NCBI GenBank assembly: GCA_023159155.1
Contig: JAJNNX010000003.1
Span: 2,214,012 to 2,278,011, forward strand
Direction: 5' to 3'
From: Ustulina deusta
Taxonomy: Eukaryota > Ascomycota > Sordariomycetes > Xylariales > Xylariaceae
DNA: 64,000 nt
Both the position numbers and the translations under genes were made by a program. How positions within the stretch are numbered: the stretch's first letter is position 1; each line of letters starts with the position of its first letter. The notes under the pieces are model-generated. The model was not told the DNA's origin, made no database searches, and saw only the letters and a program-made list of their open reading frames with translations. Of the stretch, positions 27,177-40,035 are shown one piece after another.

Positions 27177-27470
27177 GATTTATACCTAGTTTAGCCTACT
27201 TTGTAACCTGCTAAGTATAGCTTTTATATAAAAACTTTATAGATTTTTTTTAATTTATACCTAGTCTAGCTTATTTTTTAACCTGCTAAGTATAGCTTTT
27301 ATACAAAGATTTTATAGATTTTATTTGATTTATACCTAGTCTAGTTTGTTTTCCGACCTACTAGGTATAGCCCTTGTATAAAAACCTTATAAACCCCTTT
27401 CGACCTATACCTAGCCTTGCCGACCCTGCTAGGTGTAACCCGTACAAAGACCCCTTTTGACCTACCCCTC
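27177..27470 (+). repeat. 75-bp minisatellite, array 1
   Basis: Monomers start at about 27177, 27252, 27327 and 27402 (75-bp spacing), with a shortened last unit from 27459. The less mutated monomers contain the inverted pair TATACCTAG and CTAGGTATA about 24 bp apart, so each unit could form a small hairpin. The last monomers keep far more G and C than the first, a gradient of RIP along the array. Confidence 0.7.
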
Positions 27471-28008
27471 CCCTATAGACCTTACGTATGATTATAGCAA
27501 TTAAATCATAAAAAAAAAAGTAATCAGTATTAGATTAATTGTATATAATTAGCTAGGGTACTTATAGACCTCTTTATATAAAGGGGTCTAACCAAAGGGG
27601 GTCTAAGCTAAGGGGTCCGGCTAAGGCCTACTTATAGACCCCTCTATATAGAAAAGTATATAAGGGGCTCTCACCTACCCAATTTTTTTTTTTTAAGTAT
27701 AACATATAATAAATAAACTATATTTTATTAACTTTATAAACATATATTACTACTTTAAAAATATATAATATACTTTATTTAAATATTAATTAATATTTAT
27801 ATTTATATTTTAGCTTAGTTTTTATATAAATATAATATAAATTAATTAAAATAATAACAAAATTTTAACTTAATTATATAAATTATATATTTTATATTAT
27901 ATATTTTGGTTTTTTTAGTAATAAACTAACAAAAAAAAAAGATTAGTTATTTATATATATTTTAGTTATATATTTTTATATAATTATACTACTTTAAAGA
28001 TTTTTTTT

Positions 28009-28370
28009 AATTTATATCTAGTTTTGCTTATTTTTTAACTTGCTAAATATAGCTTTTATATAAAGATTTTATAGATTTTTTTTGATTTATACCTAGTTTA
28101 GCCTGCTTTTTAACCTGCTAGGTGTAGCTTTTATATAAAGACCTCATAGACCCTTTTTGACCTATACCTAGCCTTGCTGACCCTGCTAGGTGTAGCCCTC
28201 GTACAAAAACCTTACAAACCCCTTCAACCTATACCTAGTCCAGCCTGCCTTCCGACCTGCTAGGTATAGCCTTTATACAAAGACCTTACAGACCCCCTTC
28301 GACCTACACCTAGCCTTGCCAACCCTGCTAGGTGTAGCCCGTACAAAAACCCCCTTCGACCTACCCCTCC
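28009..28370 (+). repeat. 75-bp minisatellite, array 2
   Basis: Same monomer as array 1, starting at about 28009, 28084, 28159, 28226 and 28301, then a shortened unit at 28358. It has one more copy than array 1, showing copy-number change between the two internal regions. Confidence 0.7.
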
Positions 28371-28694
28371 CCCATAGAACTTGCGTACAATTATAGCGAT
28401 TAAATCACAAAAAAAAAAGTAGTCAGTGTTGGATTAATCGTACGCAATTAGCTAAAGCACTTACGGACCCCTTCGTACGAAAGGGTCTAGCCAAGGGGTC
28501 TGGGCCAAGGGGTCCGGCTAGGGACCACCTACGGACCCCTCCGTACGGAAAGATATATAGGGGGCTTCCACCTACCTAATTCCTTCCTGTTTTTCCCTCC
28601 TTTAAGTGTGGCATATAATAAATAAACTATATTCTACTAACTTTGCAAGCATGTACTGCTGCCTTAAAAATATATAATATATTTTATTTAAACA

Positions 28695-31600
28695 AAAAAT
28701 ATATATTATTATAAAAGTTTATAGTTTTTATTAATATATTTTAAGTTTAAAATATAATAAGTTTAAGTTTAGTTATTTTAATTTTTAAATTTTAAATTTT
28801 AAATTTTATTATATATATAGTTATAAATATTAATATAATTAAACTTTATATAATATTAATTAAAATTATTATACTTAAAATATATTACTAAGATTTTATA
28901 GATTTTTTATTTAATAATTTTTAATAAATTTTTTTAAAATAGCTAAATTATATTTTAAATTTAAATTATATATATTTATTAAATCTTACTAATTTTTATT
29001 ATTTTATAAACTACTTATAAAAGTTTTGTTTAATTAAATGTTTAATTTTTAACAAAGTTAATAAAGTACTATTAAATATAAAAAAGTTTTTTTTTTATTA
29101 ATTTATTAACTATTTTAATATTTTTAATATTTATATAGCTTAGTATTTAGTAAATATATATATTTATTATAACTTAAAATTTTAAAAATATATCTTAAAA
29201 ATTATTAATAAGTTTATTATATAGCTTTTAGATTACTAAAATATTATTAATATATATATTTATTAAATATTTCTAAGCTATTTATATAATATATTATAAG
29301 TTATATTTAACTTTTTTAATATTTTTATTAAAAGTTTTTATAATATTTAAACAACTTTTGCTTTAAGCTATTAGGTTAATATTATAATATATAATATAAG
29401 TATACTTTATAGCTTTTTTTAAAATTTAAAGCTATTTAAAAAAAATACCTATATAAATTAATAATAAACTATTATATTATTTAATATATTTTTTATAGCT
29501 TATTTTTTTATATTTATTATAATTTATTCTATAAATCTTTTTATATAGTAGAGTATTAATAATTATAGTTTTAAAAATTTTAGTAGTATTATTATAATTA
29601 TTCAAAATTTTATTTTAGATTTTTAGAAATTCTTTTAATTTTTTTTTATAATAAAAATAAAAATAATTTATAAAACTAATAAATATTAAAAGTTTATTAC
29701 TTTTATTTAAAAATTCATTTTAGTTTAATAGATTTTAAGTATTACTTTAGCTATAAATAAGCTTAAATTATACAAAAAGATTTTGCTAAATATATTTTTT
29801 TATATTAAAAGAATTATTTTTATAATCGTTTTTAAAATATAACTAATATTTTTTAAGTAATTTTAGATTTTTAGATCAATATTATAGCTTTATAACTCAG
29901 CTTTATTAAATAGTAGTTTAATAAAACTAAAATATTATATTTTTACTTTAAATATTATAACTAAAATTATATATATATTAATAGCTCTATATATTATTAT
30001 GATTAATAATCTATAAATAATATTAACTAACCTTTTAATATAGCAAATTATATTTAAAGCAGCTATTATTTATTATTTAATATAGTTATAAAAAGTAAAT
30101 TTTTTATTAAATTAAACTTTTAGCTATTTAACTAAGCTTTAGGCTTGCTATATATAATAGTTAAAATTAAAAAGGTATATCTTCAGTACGTTTTTTTTTT
30201 TTTTTTAAAACATAAATACGGTCTGTTTTTTTTTTAAAGCTAACTTTATTATTTATATTTTATTGCAGATCTTATAAAATGTTTTATTTTATTAGTTCGG
30301 TATTTTCTTTAAATATAAAATTAATATATAATAATACTAGGTTATTAATATAATTAATTTGCTTTTTTATATTAAAAAGTAATATTTCTGCTATATATAG
30401 CAAAAAAAGAACTAGTAAGGGAGGGGACCCCTATAAAAATCTATACTTTAGTAGGAATAATTTAACAATATAATTTTAGTATTAAAAAAAAAACATATAA
30501 ACTTTATTATTTTTAAGGCCTAACTTTATTAGATTATTTAAAATAATAAATACTTAGCTAATATTATATCAAAAGTTTTTTATATATTTATAATAATTAA
30601 AATAGCTATTAGTTTATTTTTTAAAATATATTTAATATTATAAGTTAAATAAGCTAGCAAATTAACTATTAATTCTTTTAGTAATATTTTTGCTTGCTAT
30701 AAACTAATAATAATATATATTAGTAATATTTTAGTTATTTTTTTAATAAAAAGTCTTTTAAAGCTTTTTTTAAAATATAATAAGAAAAAATTAAGCGCTA
30801 AGATTTTATATTTATATATTTTTATTTATTTAGTTTATATAAAATTACTATTTTTATAGTTTTATAAACTATAAAAAAATACCTTATTTTTAAGTAGTTT
30901 TTAAATAAGCTTTTAATATATTTTTTAATATATTTTTATATAAGTTTAATTAAATTAATTAAATAAATATTAATATTTAAAGCAATATTTTTAAGGTTAA
31001 TAATAACTACTTTTAGCTTTTTTATAAAAATATAAATGTTTCAAAATAAATAATTGCTAGAAATAATATAAGCTTTTTAAAAGTTATAATCCAAGTTATT
31101 AGTTATAAAAAATAGCTAAAAGAAATATTTTTAAAAGCTTAAGTTTTATTAGTTATATTTTTAATTATTATGCGATTTATATTTAAAATTTTTTTTTTAG
31201 TTAAGCTATAATTTATACAAGTTTAAAATTTTAAATAAGTTTTTATTTAATTTAGTTTAATTAATAAAGTTTTACTAATGGTTTTTTTTTATTTTTTATA
31301 TAGTTGTTTTAAAAATATATATTTTAATAATATAAAAAATTTTATAAGTTTTTTATATTATTTTAAATTTATTTAAAGCTTTTATATATTTTAATTTTTA
31401 TTATAAAACATTATAGCTTATATATATATTTTTTTATATATAGTTTATAATATATTATTTATAAAATTTATTAATTATTAAGCTAGGTTGTTTAGTTTAA
31501 AGATAATAAGGTTTAAGCTTAGGGTAGGTAGGGCTAGGCTGCTTATTTTTATTATTTTTATAAAAAAAAGTATTTTTAAAAAAAGAACTATTATTTAGAA

Positions 31601-32260
31601 CTAGTTTAAAAAGATTTTTTTTTTAGCAAATAAAATAGTAAAAAGTATAATATAGTTAGTACTAAAGTATAAAATATTGTTTATTTTAGCTATAATAAAA
31701 AATATATTTAAAAAAGTAAAGTTAAAAATATTACTGTTTTAGTTGGTTAGAATATTTGTTTTATTTATATAAATAAAATTATAAATATTAGCTTAGCGAA
31801 GGATTTTTTAACTATTATTTAAATAGCTAGTTATTTTTAGCTATTAGATTATATTTTTAATATTTATATTATTAAGGTTTTTTAGTTATTTATATATATT
31901 TATAATTATAATGCTATTTATTAATATTTAAATAATATTTTTAGTAGGTTATAGTTTAGTTTGTTTTGTTTTAAAAAAAAAATTTTTAAATATATATTAT
32001 AGCTTCAGGTTTTTTATTTTTTATTCTAGTTGTTTTAGAAAATAAATAAAATAAACCATAAATAATTAATAATTTTATTTTTATTATTTTATTTATATTA
32101 TTTTAGTTATATAATTATAAAAATATATTTATTATTTTTAAAGCTTTAATATAGTTAGTTTATATAATTTAGAAAATAATAGGTTTGCTACTTTTATAGC
32201 AGCGCTTAAAGCGCTTATTAGTTTTATTGTTGTTTTATAAGTACTGCTATAACCGTATTA
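28695..32260. other. RIP-degraded AT-rich block, unassigned
   Basis: About 3.5 kb with no readable gene. A less mutated scrap at about 30410-30460 contains 'GGGAGGGGACCCC'. GC content rises from about 32200 towards the hydrolase island. Probably degraded retroelement sequence, type unknown. Confidence 0.45.
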
Positions 32261-32796
32261 AAAGTATAGGCGTAGGTGTAGTCTAGGTTTGTAGAGCGTT
32301 GCTGTAGGCGGGACGCTTTTTAAACCTGGGTGTTTTGCCTAGTGGGCTAGGTTAGGGGGATAGGGCGGGGTTGTTCCTGTTCTTTCTCTTTTTTTTTGTT
32401 TGTGTCTATCAGGGTTGGCTATATGGAGCTGCTGCTGAGGCTTTTGCTTTGTTGTTCCTAATGCATTGGGATCCTTTGCGGGGCATGTTTGAAATTTTCG
32501 ATGTGACATGAAGTTGCAACCAGTGCCACTAGCCTGCAGTATGCTTCAGCCACCAACAATCGTACATAATGCAACCACACTGCTGGAGGCCTACCTAGTA
32601 AAGAAGTCAATGAGGGGGTGTCACGTGCAACGGTTGTAAGCATTAAGACAAAATAAAAGTGTTAGGCATGCACGTAATAGGAGGTTGGCTGAGGCATTCT
32701 GTTGCCGCTGTTTATCACGGACGGTTCATGAGCCGAGTTCCTTGCAGCATCCCTTTTCGTTGAATTCTATCAAGAAATCAAACTATTGAGTACATC
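32261..32796 (+). promoter_or_regulatory. Island edge and upstream region of the hydrolase gene
   Basis: The AT-to-balanced transition is complete by about 32340. A T/C-rich stretch (32381-32402) and then mixed sequence precede the ATG at 32797. It presumably carries the promoter by position. No motif is distinctive enough to name, and the short open frame on the other strand here is not supported. Confidence 0.3.
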
Positions 32797-33797
32797 ATGT
32801 CTTCTAGTGTGCTACCACTTATTGTTCTTGTCCCAGGCGCATTTGGAACGCCCGCAGGGTTTGACAAGATGATTCCACACCTCAATGGACTTCAGACACA
32901 CCCAGGCGCATACCCAAGCTGTAACCCTCCCGACCCTATGAATGCCAACTGTTCGGATGATGTTTCGGCACTCAGACGCACTTTGCTTTCCCTTCTAGAT
33001 CAACAGCGGGATCTAGTCGTTCTTGCCCATTCGTATGGTGGTGTAGTTGCCGGCGGTGCGACAAAGGATCTCGACAAGGAGAGTCGTAAGGCTCAGGGCC
33101 ATACAAGCGCGGTTGTTGGGCTTTTCTACGTAGTTGGGAACATGTGAGTAGAACTGACACTTGTTTCATGTCTTTGGAGCACTAGCTGGTGCAAGACTTG
33201 CTTATGTCGGTATAGCTTATCACGTTGCAACTGTTGCCTACCCTTGCTTCTCTCCAGAATTTGCCAATAGGATACTTATCGTTGACTATTAATTTGTAGC
33301 ACGCTTGATGGCGAATGCCTGATCGAGGCTGTGGGAGGCACGTATCCTCCATTTATCAAGCCGGATAAACCTTCGAAAGGTCTTGCACTCATCGAGCCGG
33401 CACTGGACGTTCTATACAACGACTGCGAACCTGACCCAGAGCTCGAAAAAGCCATGACTCCCCACGCACTCCAAGCCTTCGAGACAAAAGCACCGGCACC
33501 GGCATGGCAGGATAAGGGTTTTGACGGAAGGAGAAGATATATCCGCACGGTCAATGACCAATGCAACCCCTCCTTTCTCCAGGTAAACATTCGTCCATAC
33601 TGCATTCTGAACTATCTATGTAATCAATCCATCCAAGTTACTAAGCTATGTCTCATGAGTAGGATTTATGGATCGAAAAGTCGGGTGTCAAGTGGGACGT
33701 AGTCAACTTCCAGAGTGGTCACATGCCATTCGTAAGCCAGCCAGAAGCACTAGCCGCACAGGTGATCAAGTTTGTGGATAAGGTTATGAAACTTTAG
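32797..33797 (+). CDS. Alpha/beta-hydrolase fold protein
   Basis: Three exons, 32797-33143, 33300-33582 and 33663-33797, encode 254 aa. Intron 1 (156 nt) has donor GTGAGT and acceptor TTTGTAG; intron 2 (80 nt) has donor GTAAAC and acceptor GAGTAG. Both keep phase. The family is clear: an N-terminal strand and oxyanion region LIVLVPGAFGTP (8-19), the nucleophile elbow LAHSYGG (76-82) with Ser79, an acid in RTVNDQ with Asp202, and the catalytic His230 in QSGHMPF. The three triad residues are therefore present and in the expected order and spacing for a ~250-residue single-domain hydrolase of the AB-hydrolase-6 type. The substrate cannot be inferred. No signal peptide is evident, so it is likely cytosolic. 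It stands alone in a ~1.5-kb island between RIP-mutated blocks and itself shows no stops or frameshifts, which suggests it is still under selection or only recently enclosed. Confidence 0.88.
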
Positions 33798-34277
33798 GGG
33801 TACATGGGGGTTAGTTCCCGCGTGACTATGAAAACTAAGGAGGTCAACTCTTAATTGTATCACAACACTTCTTTATAGGCTCCCTTGCTCTTTATAGTCA
33901 AAAAAGATTCACTAGGGGCTTATTAAACCTCATAATTATACTTTATCATTTTTAATCACTATGGCTCCTTGTAATAATTAGTATGCTAGAGTTTTAAATT
34001 AGCGAAATATAAGGTATAAGCTTTATTATTAAACTTATTAACTAAAATAAAAAGTAAGAAACTTTTTTATATATATTAAAAAAAACATCTATAAACAATT
34101 ACTTATAGTAAGTTTTAATATAGCAGTGTTTATATATTAAGAGATAAACTAAACCTATATTTCTTAGTATAATAATTATTATTATTTTTTAGAAAATCTA
34201 TTAATTAAACATAGTAAATATAAAGAAATCAATTTTTATTGCTTTATATATATAATACTAATAAATCTCCTAGCTAG
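33798..34277. other. 3' flank of hydrolase gene grading into AT-rich DNA
   Basis: Contains the presumed 3' UTR and terminator of the hydrolase. The sequence is base-balanced to about 33900 and AT-rich afterwards. No other feature seen. Confidence 0.4.
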
Positions 34278-34512
34278 TGTAATAGTTAGTATAGTTTTAG
34301 CAAGACCCGCAAGGACTCTAGACCCACATGGCAATAAAATAGAAAGTCTACACACGGACCAACCCATAATTCTGCAGCTATATATATAGAGTCTATATCT
34401 ACCTACTTTATAAACTCTAAATTTTTTTTTTTTTTTTTTTTTTTTAGCTTAAAGTTTTTATTTATAATATTAATAAACTAGCTATAAAAGTTTTATTTAA
34501 CTAATTATAACA
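34278..34512 (+). repeat. 5' LTR of family A element
   Basis: Least mutated family A LTR: it keeps words such as CAAGACCCGCAAGGACTC and CACACGGACCAACCC, mutated to TA-rich forms in the 3' LTR. Confidence 0.75.
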
Positions 34513-37500
34513 CTATTTTAAGTTTATTAATTATTTACTAATAAATATTTAATAAATATTTATTTTTTATTTTATTATAATTAATAAAATATAAATAAAC
34601 TTTTTTTTTTAGTTATATGTTTAATATAAAAAATTATATATTTTATAATATAAATTTAATTTTAATATAACTTTAATAAAATTTTTAATTTTTATACTAT
34701 TTAAAAATTAATAATTTATAAAAAATCTAACTTTAAATATTTTTATTTTATTTTTAGTTTTTAAATAATTAAAAAAATTTTATAAAAAATTTTTTTTTTA
34801 AATACTAAACTTTTTTATAAATATTTTAAACAGACTAATACTTAAAAAAAAATCTAAAAAAAATTAAAAATTAAAACTTAAAAAAACAAAATCTAAACTA
34901 AAACAAAAACAATTTAAAATAAATAATATATTAAATATTATAGCTATATAAACTTATAACTTTATATTAGTTTTAATAAAACTTTTTTAATAAATAAAAA
35001 AAATAAAGTATTAATTTTTTAATATATTTATTTTAATATTTTTAAAAAATAACTATAATTTAATAATAAAAAATATATTTAAAAGTACTAATTTTAAACT
35101 TTTTAGTTTTATTGCTTTATTTATTTTTTGTTTTATTAATTTATTTTTTAATGCTTTAAACTTTATTTATATTAAAAAAACTAAAATATAAAAAATAAAG
35201 CTTTATTTAATAATTAGGTTTATAAACTAATAAAAAAACTAAATAAAAATATTACTATATTTTAAACTAAAAATAACTAATTTTGATATATTATAAGCTA
35301 ATTAAAAAAATATATTAAAAAATTAATAAAAATATATTTTTATTTAACTAAAATAATTTAAATTTTATTAATAATTTATTATAATTTTAATAAAATAGTT
35401 ATTATTTATAAAATATTTTAAATTTATATATATAAAACTAATGAATATATTAATTTGTTAAGTTATAATAAAAATATAAATTATAGAACTATTTTTATAT
35501 AAATTTAAAAAAAAATTTTTATAAAATTTTTATAAATTTAAATATTTTTTATAAATTATTTATTAATAAAATTATTAAATTAATATATAATATTAAATAA
35601 ACTTATAAAAATTATTAATAAATTAAACTTATTAGTTTAATTAAATAAAAATCTAACTTAAATAATTAAGCTTTTAATAAACCTATTTATTAACTTTTAG
35701 CTAACTTTAAAAATGTTAAAATATTTACTTTAAAACAATTAAAACAAGCGCTAACTATAAAAAAAAAAAAGCTTATTAAAACAATAAAACCTGTTTTGTT
35801 TATAATAAAAAAAATATATATTAATTAATTATTTTAATTAAAAGCTTAAAGTTTTAAATATTTAATTTATAAAAAAAAACTATAATAAAAATAGCTTTAG
35901 TAGTTTATTTAACTTAAAAAATAAATAAAACTAATAAAAATCTTTTTATTAGTTTTTTTATTTATTTTAATTAAAATATATAACTAAAACAAATTAATTA
36001 TTTTTAAAATATTTATTTAATTATAAATTAATAATATTAAAATAAAAACTTTAATTTTATATAATATTAAAGTTTATATTTTTTTAATAATTAGCTATAA
36101 ATTTATATAATAAATTAAACAATAATTAAAAATAAAAATAGTTTGTTTAATTAAACTTTAAAAACTTTATAACTACTAAAATAAAATAGTTAGCAAAATT
36201 TATAAATATTTAATATATATTATAAAAATTAATAATTAATAAAACAAAATATTCTAATAAAAACTTAAAAATAATAATTAATTTAGCTAAATAATTTATT
36301 TTTATTAGTTTAATTTTTACTAATAATTATAATTAAACTTTTTAATTATAAATAATAAAATATAAACCTAAAAATATAAAAAAATATTATTAAATATTAG
36401 AATAACTTTTTAAAAATAAAACAATTATTTTAAGAATAACTAAAATTAAAAAAATATAAAAAAAACTTAAAACCTTTAAACTTAAAACAAAAAAAGTTTA
36501 TATAATAATTTTTAAAAAAAAAAAAAACTAAGCTATTATTAAAAAAATTATATAAAACTTCTAAAATTATTTTTAATAAAACAAATAAAAATAATTAGCT
36601 AAAAAAACTTTAAAAAAACTTATTATAATTAAATTTATAATAACTAAAAATAATTATATTAAACTATTTAAAAAAACTTAAAAATAATTAATATTTTTAA
36701 AAAAAAAAAATTTAAATTAATTAAGTAATATTATAAAAGATTTTTAATAATAAACTAGTTTTATTTTTTTTAAAAAAAAACTCTAAATATATAAAATTAG
36801 TACAAAGCTTTTTACTTTTTTAGCTATTATATTTAAAAAGATTTTTTTTAAAAAAAAAATTTAAAACTTTATTATTATTATAACTAAAATTTAATATAAT
36901 ACTAAAACTTAATAATAAAAAATATACTTTTAAGCTTTATTAATATTAAATATTTATATAGTTTATTTTATTTAAAAAAAAGTTTATAAATCAACTACTA
37001 GCTATAAATTTTATTAAATAAAATATAAACTTAAATGTTATTTTTATTTTATTTATATTTAAATTTATAATTAATTATTAATAAAAAATATATATTTAAA
37101 AAACTAAATTATATTAATTTTAAATATTAGTAATATTATAGTTAATTATTATAATATTATTTATTTTATAAAACTAAATATTATTAAAGTTTTTTATTAA
37201 TTATTATTAATTATAAAATTAAATTTTTTTTTTTTAAACTTATAAAAAAATATTTTAATAAAAAGTTTTATTATTTAGTTTAAAAATACAACTTGCTTAA
37301 TAGCAAATTTTTATTAATATATAAATTTAAAAACTTTTAAACAAGTTTATAAATATTTATATAAATAATATTTTAATTTATTTTAAAACTAAAAAATAGT
37401 ATTAAACTTATTATAAAAAAATAATTTATTGTTTATATTAAGCTAAATATTAAAAAAATATTAAAAAGTTTTATTTTAATTTATTTATTATTAATTATTT

Positions 37501-39798
37501 AGAAATAGTTATAAAAATTAAAATAAAAATAAAAATTAATTCTATAAAAATTTAAATAATTTTAAATTAGAACTTTAATAATTTTAAAAATATTAAATTT
37601 ATTTAGTTATTTTTTAAGCTTTATAATTATATTTATATATTTATTTACTATATTAGTAAAATTACTGCTTTTTTAAATTAATTACTAAAAAAAGATAAGC
37701 TATTTATAAAAGGACTAGAATAAAAACAAGTTTTTAAATATATAAAACTACTAGTATATAAAATATTTGTTTTAGCTTTTTTTAGGCCTGGCTAACTAAT
37801 ATAAATAAAAATAAATATTTTATATAATATAATAAAAAAAATTATTTAATAATAATAAAAAAATATAACCTAAAAACTTATAAAATATTTTTTTAAAACA
37901 ATAATACTAATTAAGCAAGTTTATTTAATTTAAAATTATAAAATTTTAATAATAATATAAACTTTAAACTACTACTATTTAAAGCTTTTTAAAACTAAAT
38001 TTTTTATAATAACTAATTATTAAACTTTATTATATTTTTTAAATAAATAGATTTTATTAATATAATAAATATACTAAATTAATTTTTTATTAAACTTTAA
38101 TATTATTTTTAATACTAACTAGAATAAAAAAATAGCTAAGCTTTTTATAATTAAAACTAAAAAAACTAAAAAAAAAATAATAATATTAATTCTGCTTAAT
38201 AAAATATTAAGTCTTATATTAACTATAAACTTTTTATTTAATATTTTTTAAAAAGTTAACCTAGTAAACCTAATTAAACAAATAAACTAGCTATAAAATT
38301 TAAAAAATAAAAACAAAAAGCTATATATACTTAAAATTATTTTAAATAAAACTATTTTTTTTTATATAACTTTAATTTAAAAAGTTTATATATTTTTAAT
38401 TATTATATATTAAAATTAATATAAAATAATTAAAATATTAAAATAAAAATATTATTAGTTTTACTTAAAATATAATTATAAATAATATATATATAATTAT
38501 TATAATTATAAAAAAAACAAAATATTATAAAACAAAACTTTTAGTTTTTTTTATTTATTGTTTATATTAGCTATAATATAGTAATATATAGTAATAAATA
38601 ATAAAAATATATTATTTAACTAATAAAGTTATAACTATATATAAATATTTATAAATAAGTTTAATTGTTTAATTATAACTTTATTTAATAAAAAAATAAA
38701 TATTATAAAATTACTAGCTATATAATATTATAAAAGTTTATATAGATTTTTTAGTATACTAAACATATAAATATTAAATAATATAGAACTATTTATTTTT
38801 AAATGTATAGTAATAATTAATAGTTTTATAAGCATTAAATATTATTTTAGTAATACTTATTATTTTTAAATCTAAAAAGTAATAAAATTAACTAATTAAA
38901 AATTAGACTAATAATTTTATTTTTATATTAATAAATACTAAAATAATTAAAATATTTATTTTTTTGTTTTAGATTTTATATATAATTTTTTATAATATTT
39001 ATTAATTAATATATTATTACTAAAAATAATAATAAAAATTAAAATATAAAACTTTTTAATAATAAATATTAATAAAACTATCATAAATTTTAATATTAAG
39101 CAATAAGCGCTTAAACTAGCCTATTAAACTTAGAACATTTAAAAAATAACATATAATATAGCAACTTTTATATAAAAATAATACAAACTATAAATTAACA
39201 AAAAAAAAATACTTAATAAATTTTAAAATAAAAAATAAAGTTTTTTTAAAAAAAAAAAAGCTTTATAATATAAGTACTAACTATTAGATTAAACTTTTAA
39301 TTAATTAAACTTTTTAAAATTTTAAAAAAACAAAAATTTAGCTATGTTTTTAACTTGTATAATTTTTATAAAATAAAAAACTTATTTTATACTAACTAAT
39401 TATAAAAAACAAACAATAACTTTTTACTTTAATAAATCTAATTATTACTTTTAGCTCAAAATATTAATAATAAAACAAAATTTAAAATTAAATAAATTAA
39501 ACAATTAAAAATATATAAAAAAAATAAAAAGCTATAATTTTAATAATATTTAATATATAGCTTAAAATTTTTAAAATATACTAATTAAGTTTGATTAATT
39601 CTATAAAACTTATAAAAAAGCTTTTGGACTTTTTATAAAATTATAAAAATAAATATATATAACAGCAGCTAATAAATTTACAAACAATTATAAAAATAAT
39701 AATAAAGCAATATAATATAAAAAAGTTATATAAACTTAATATTATTAATAATTTTAAATTAAAACTATATTTAAACTTTTAGTTTTAAAAAAAAGTAA

Positions 39799-40035
39799 TA
39801 TAATAGTTAGTACAATTTTAGCAAAACTTATAAAAATTCCAAACCTATATAGCAATAAAATAAAAAGTCTATATACGGACTAACCTATAACTTTATAGCT
39901 ATATATATAGAGTCTATATCTATCCACTTTATAAACTCTGATTTCTTTCCTTTTTTTCTTTTTTTTTTAGTTTAGAGTTTTTGTTTATAGTATTAATAAA
40001 CTAGCTATGGAAGCTTTATTTGACTGATTGTGACA
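39799..40035 (+). repeat. 3' LTR of family A element
   Basis: Direct repeat of 34278-34512. It ends GATTGTGACA and is followed by the target-site copy GCTGG. Confidence 0.75.

Larger units (their letters stand above)
26665..28694 (+). mobile_element. Tandem miniature LTR retroelement (LTR-I-LTR-I-LTR)
   Basis: Three LTRs alternate with two short internal regions: LTR1 26665-26932, internal 26933-27527, LTR2 27528-27785, internal 27786-28426, LTR3 28427-28694. Each LTR starts TGTTGGATTAATCG (RIP form TATTAGATTAATTG in LTR2) and ends TTTAAACA (TTTAAATA in LTR1 and LTR2). LTR1 and LTR3 are both 268 bp. A purine-rich tract (A-run then AGTAGTCAG) precedes LTR2 and LTR3. The flanks on both sides are AAAAA, a possible but low-information 5-bp target duplication. 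The internal regions (595 and 641 bp) cannot encode a polyprotein and are filled partly by a 75-bp minisatellite, so this is a TRIM-type non-autonomous element that gained a second unit, probably by LTR-LTR recombination. RIP is uneven: LTR2 is the most mutated, LTR3 the least. Confidence 0.7.
34278..40035 (+). mobile_element. LTR retroelement family A, full-length degraded copy
   Basis: The 5' LTR 34278-34512 (TGTAATAG...TATAACA) and 3' LTR 39799-40035 (TATAATAG...TGTGACA) are direct repeats of ~236 bp. An A-rich purine tract (AAAAAAAAGTAA) precedes the 3' LTR, giving plus orientation. The flanking pentamers are GCTAG (34273-34277) and GCTGG (40036-40040), a 5-bp target-site duplication with a single RIP-type G-to-A change. 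In the first ~100 LTR bases every difference between the two LTRs is a transition. The 5.3-kb interior has stops throughout. I could not assign it to copia or gypsy with confidence. Confidence 0.75.

Noticed and set aside
27177..28370. Regular repeats that might suggest a CRISPR array
   Set aside because: The 75-bp units are directly adjacent without spacers, and the host is eukaryotic.
32458..32643. 61-codon minus-strand frame upstream of the hydrolase
   Set aside because: No homology signal or splice context; the position is better explained as promoter sequence of the plus-strand gene.
33276..33605. 109-codon minus-strand frame
   Set aside because: Antisense to exon 2 of the alpha/beta-hydrolase.
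38170..38360. Resemblance of a family A segment to a copia pre-integrase region
   Set aside because: The similarity is faint after RIP, and its position (about 1.5 kb before the 3' LTR) does not fit the copia domain order, so the superfamily was left open.
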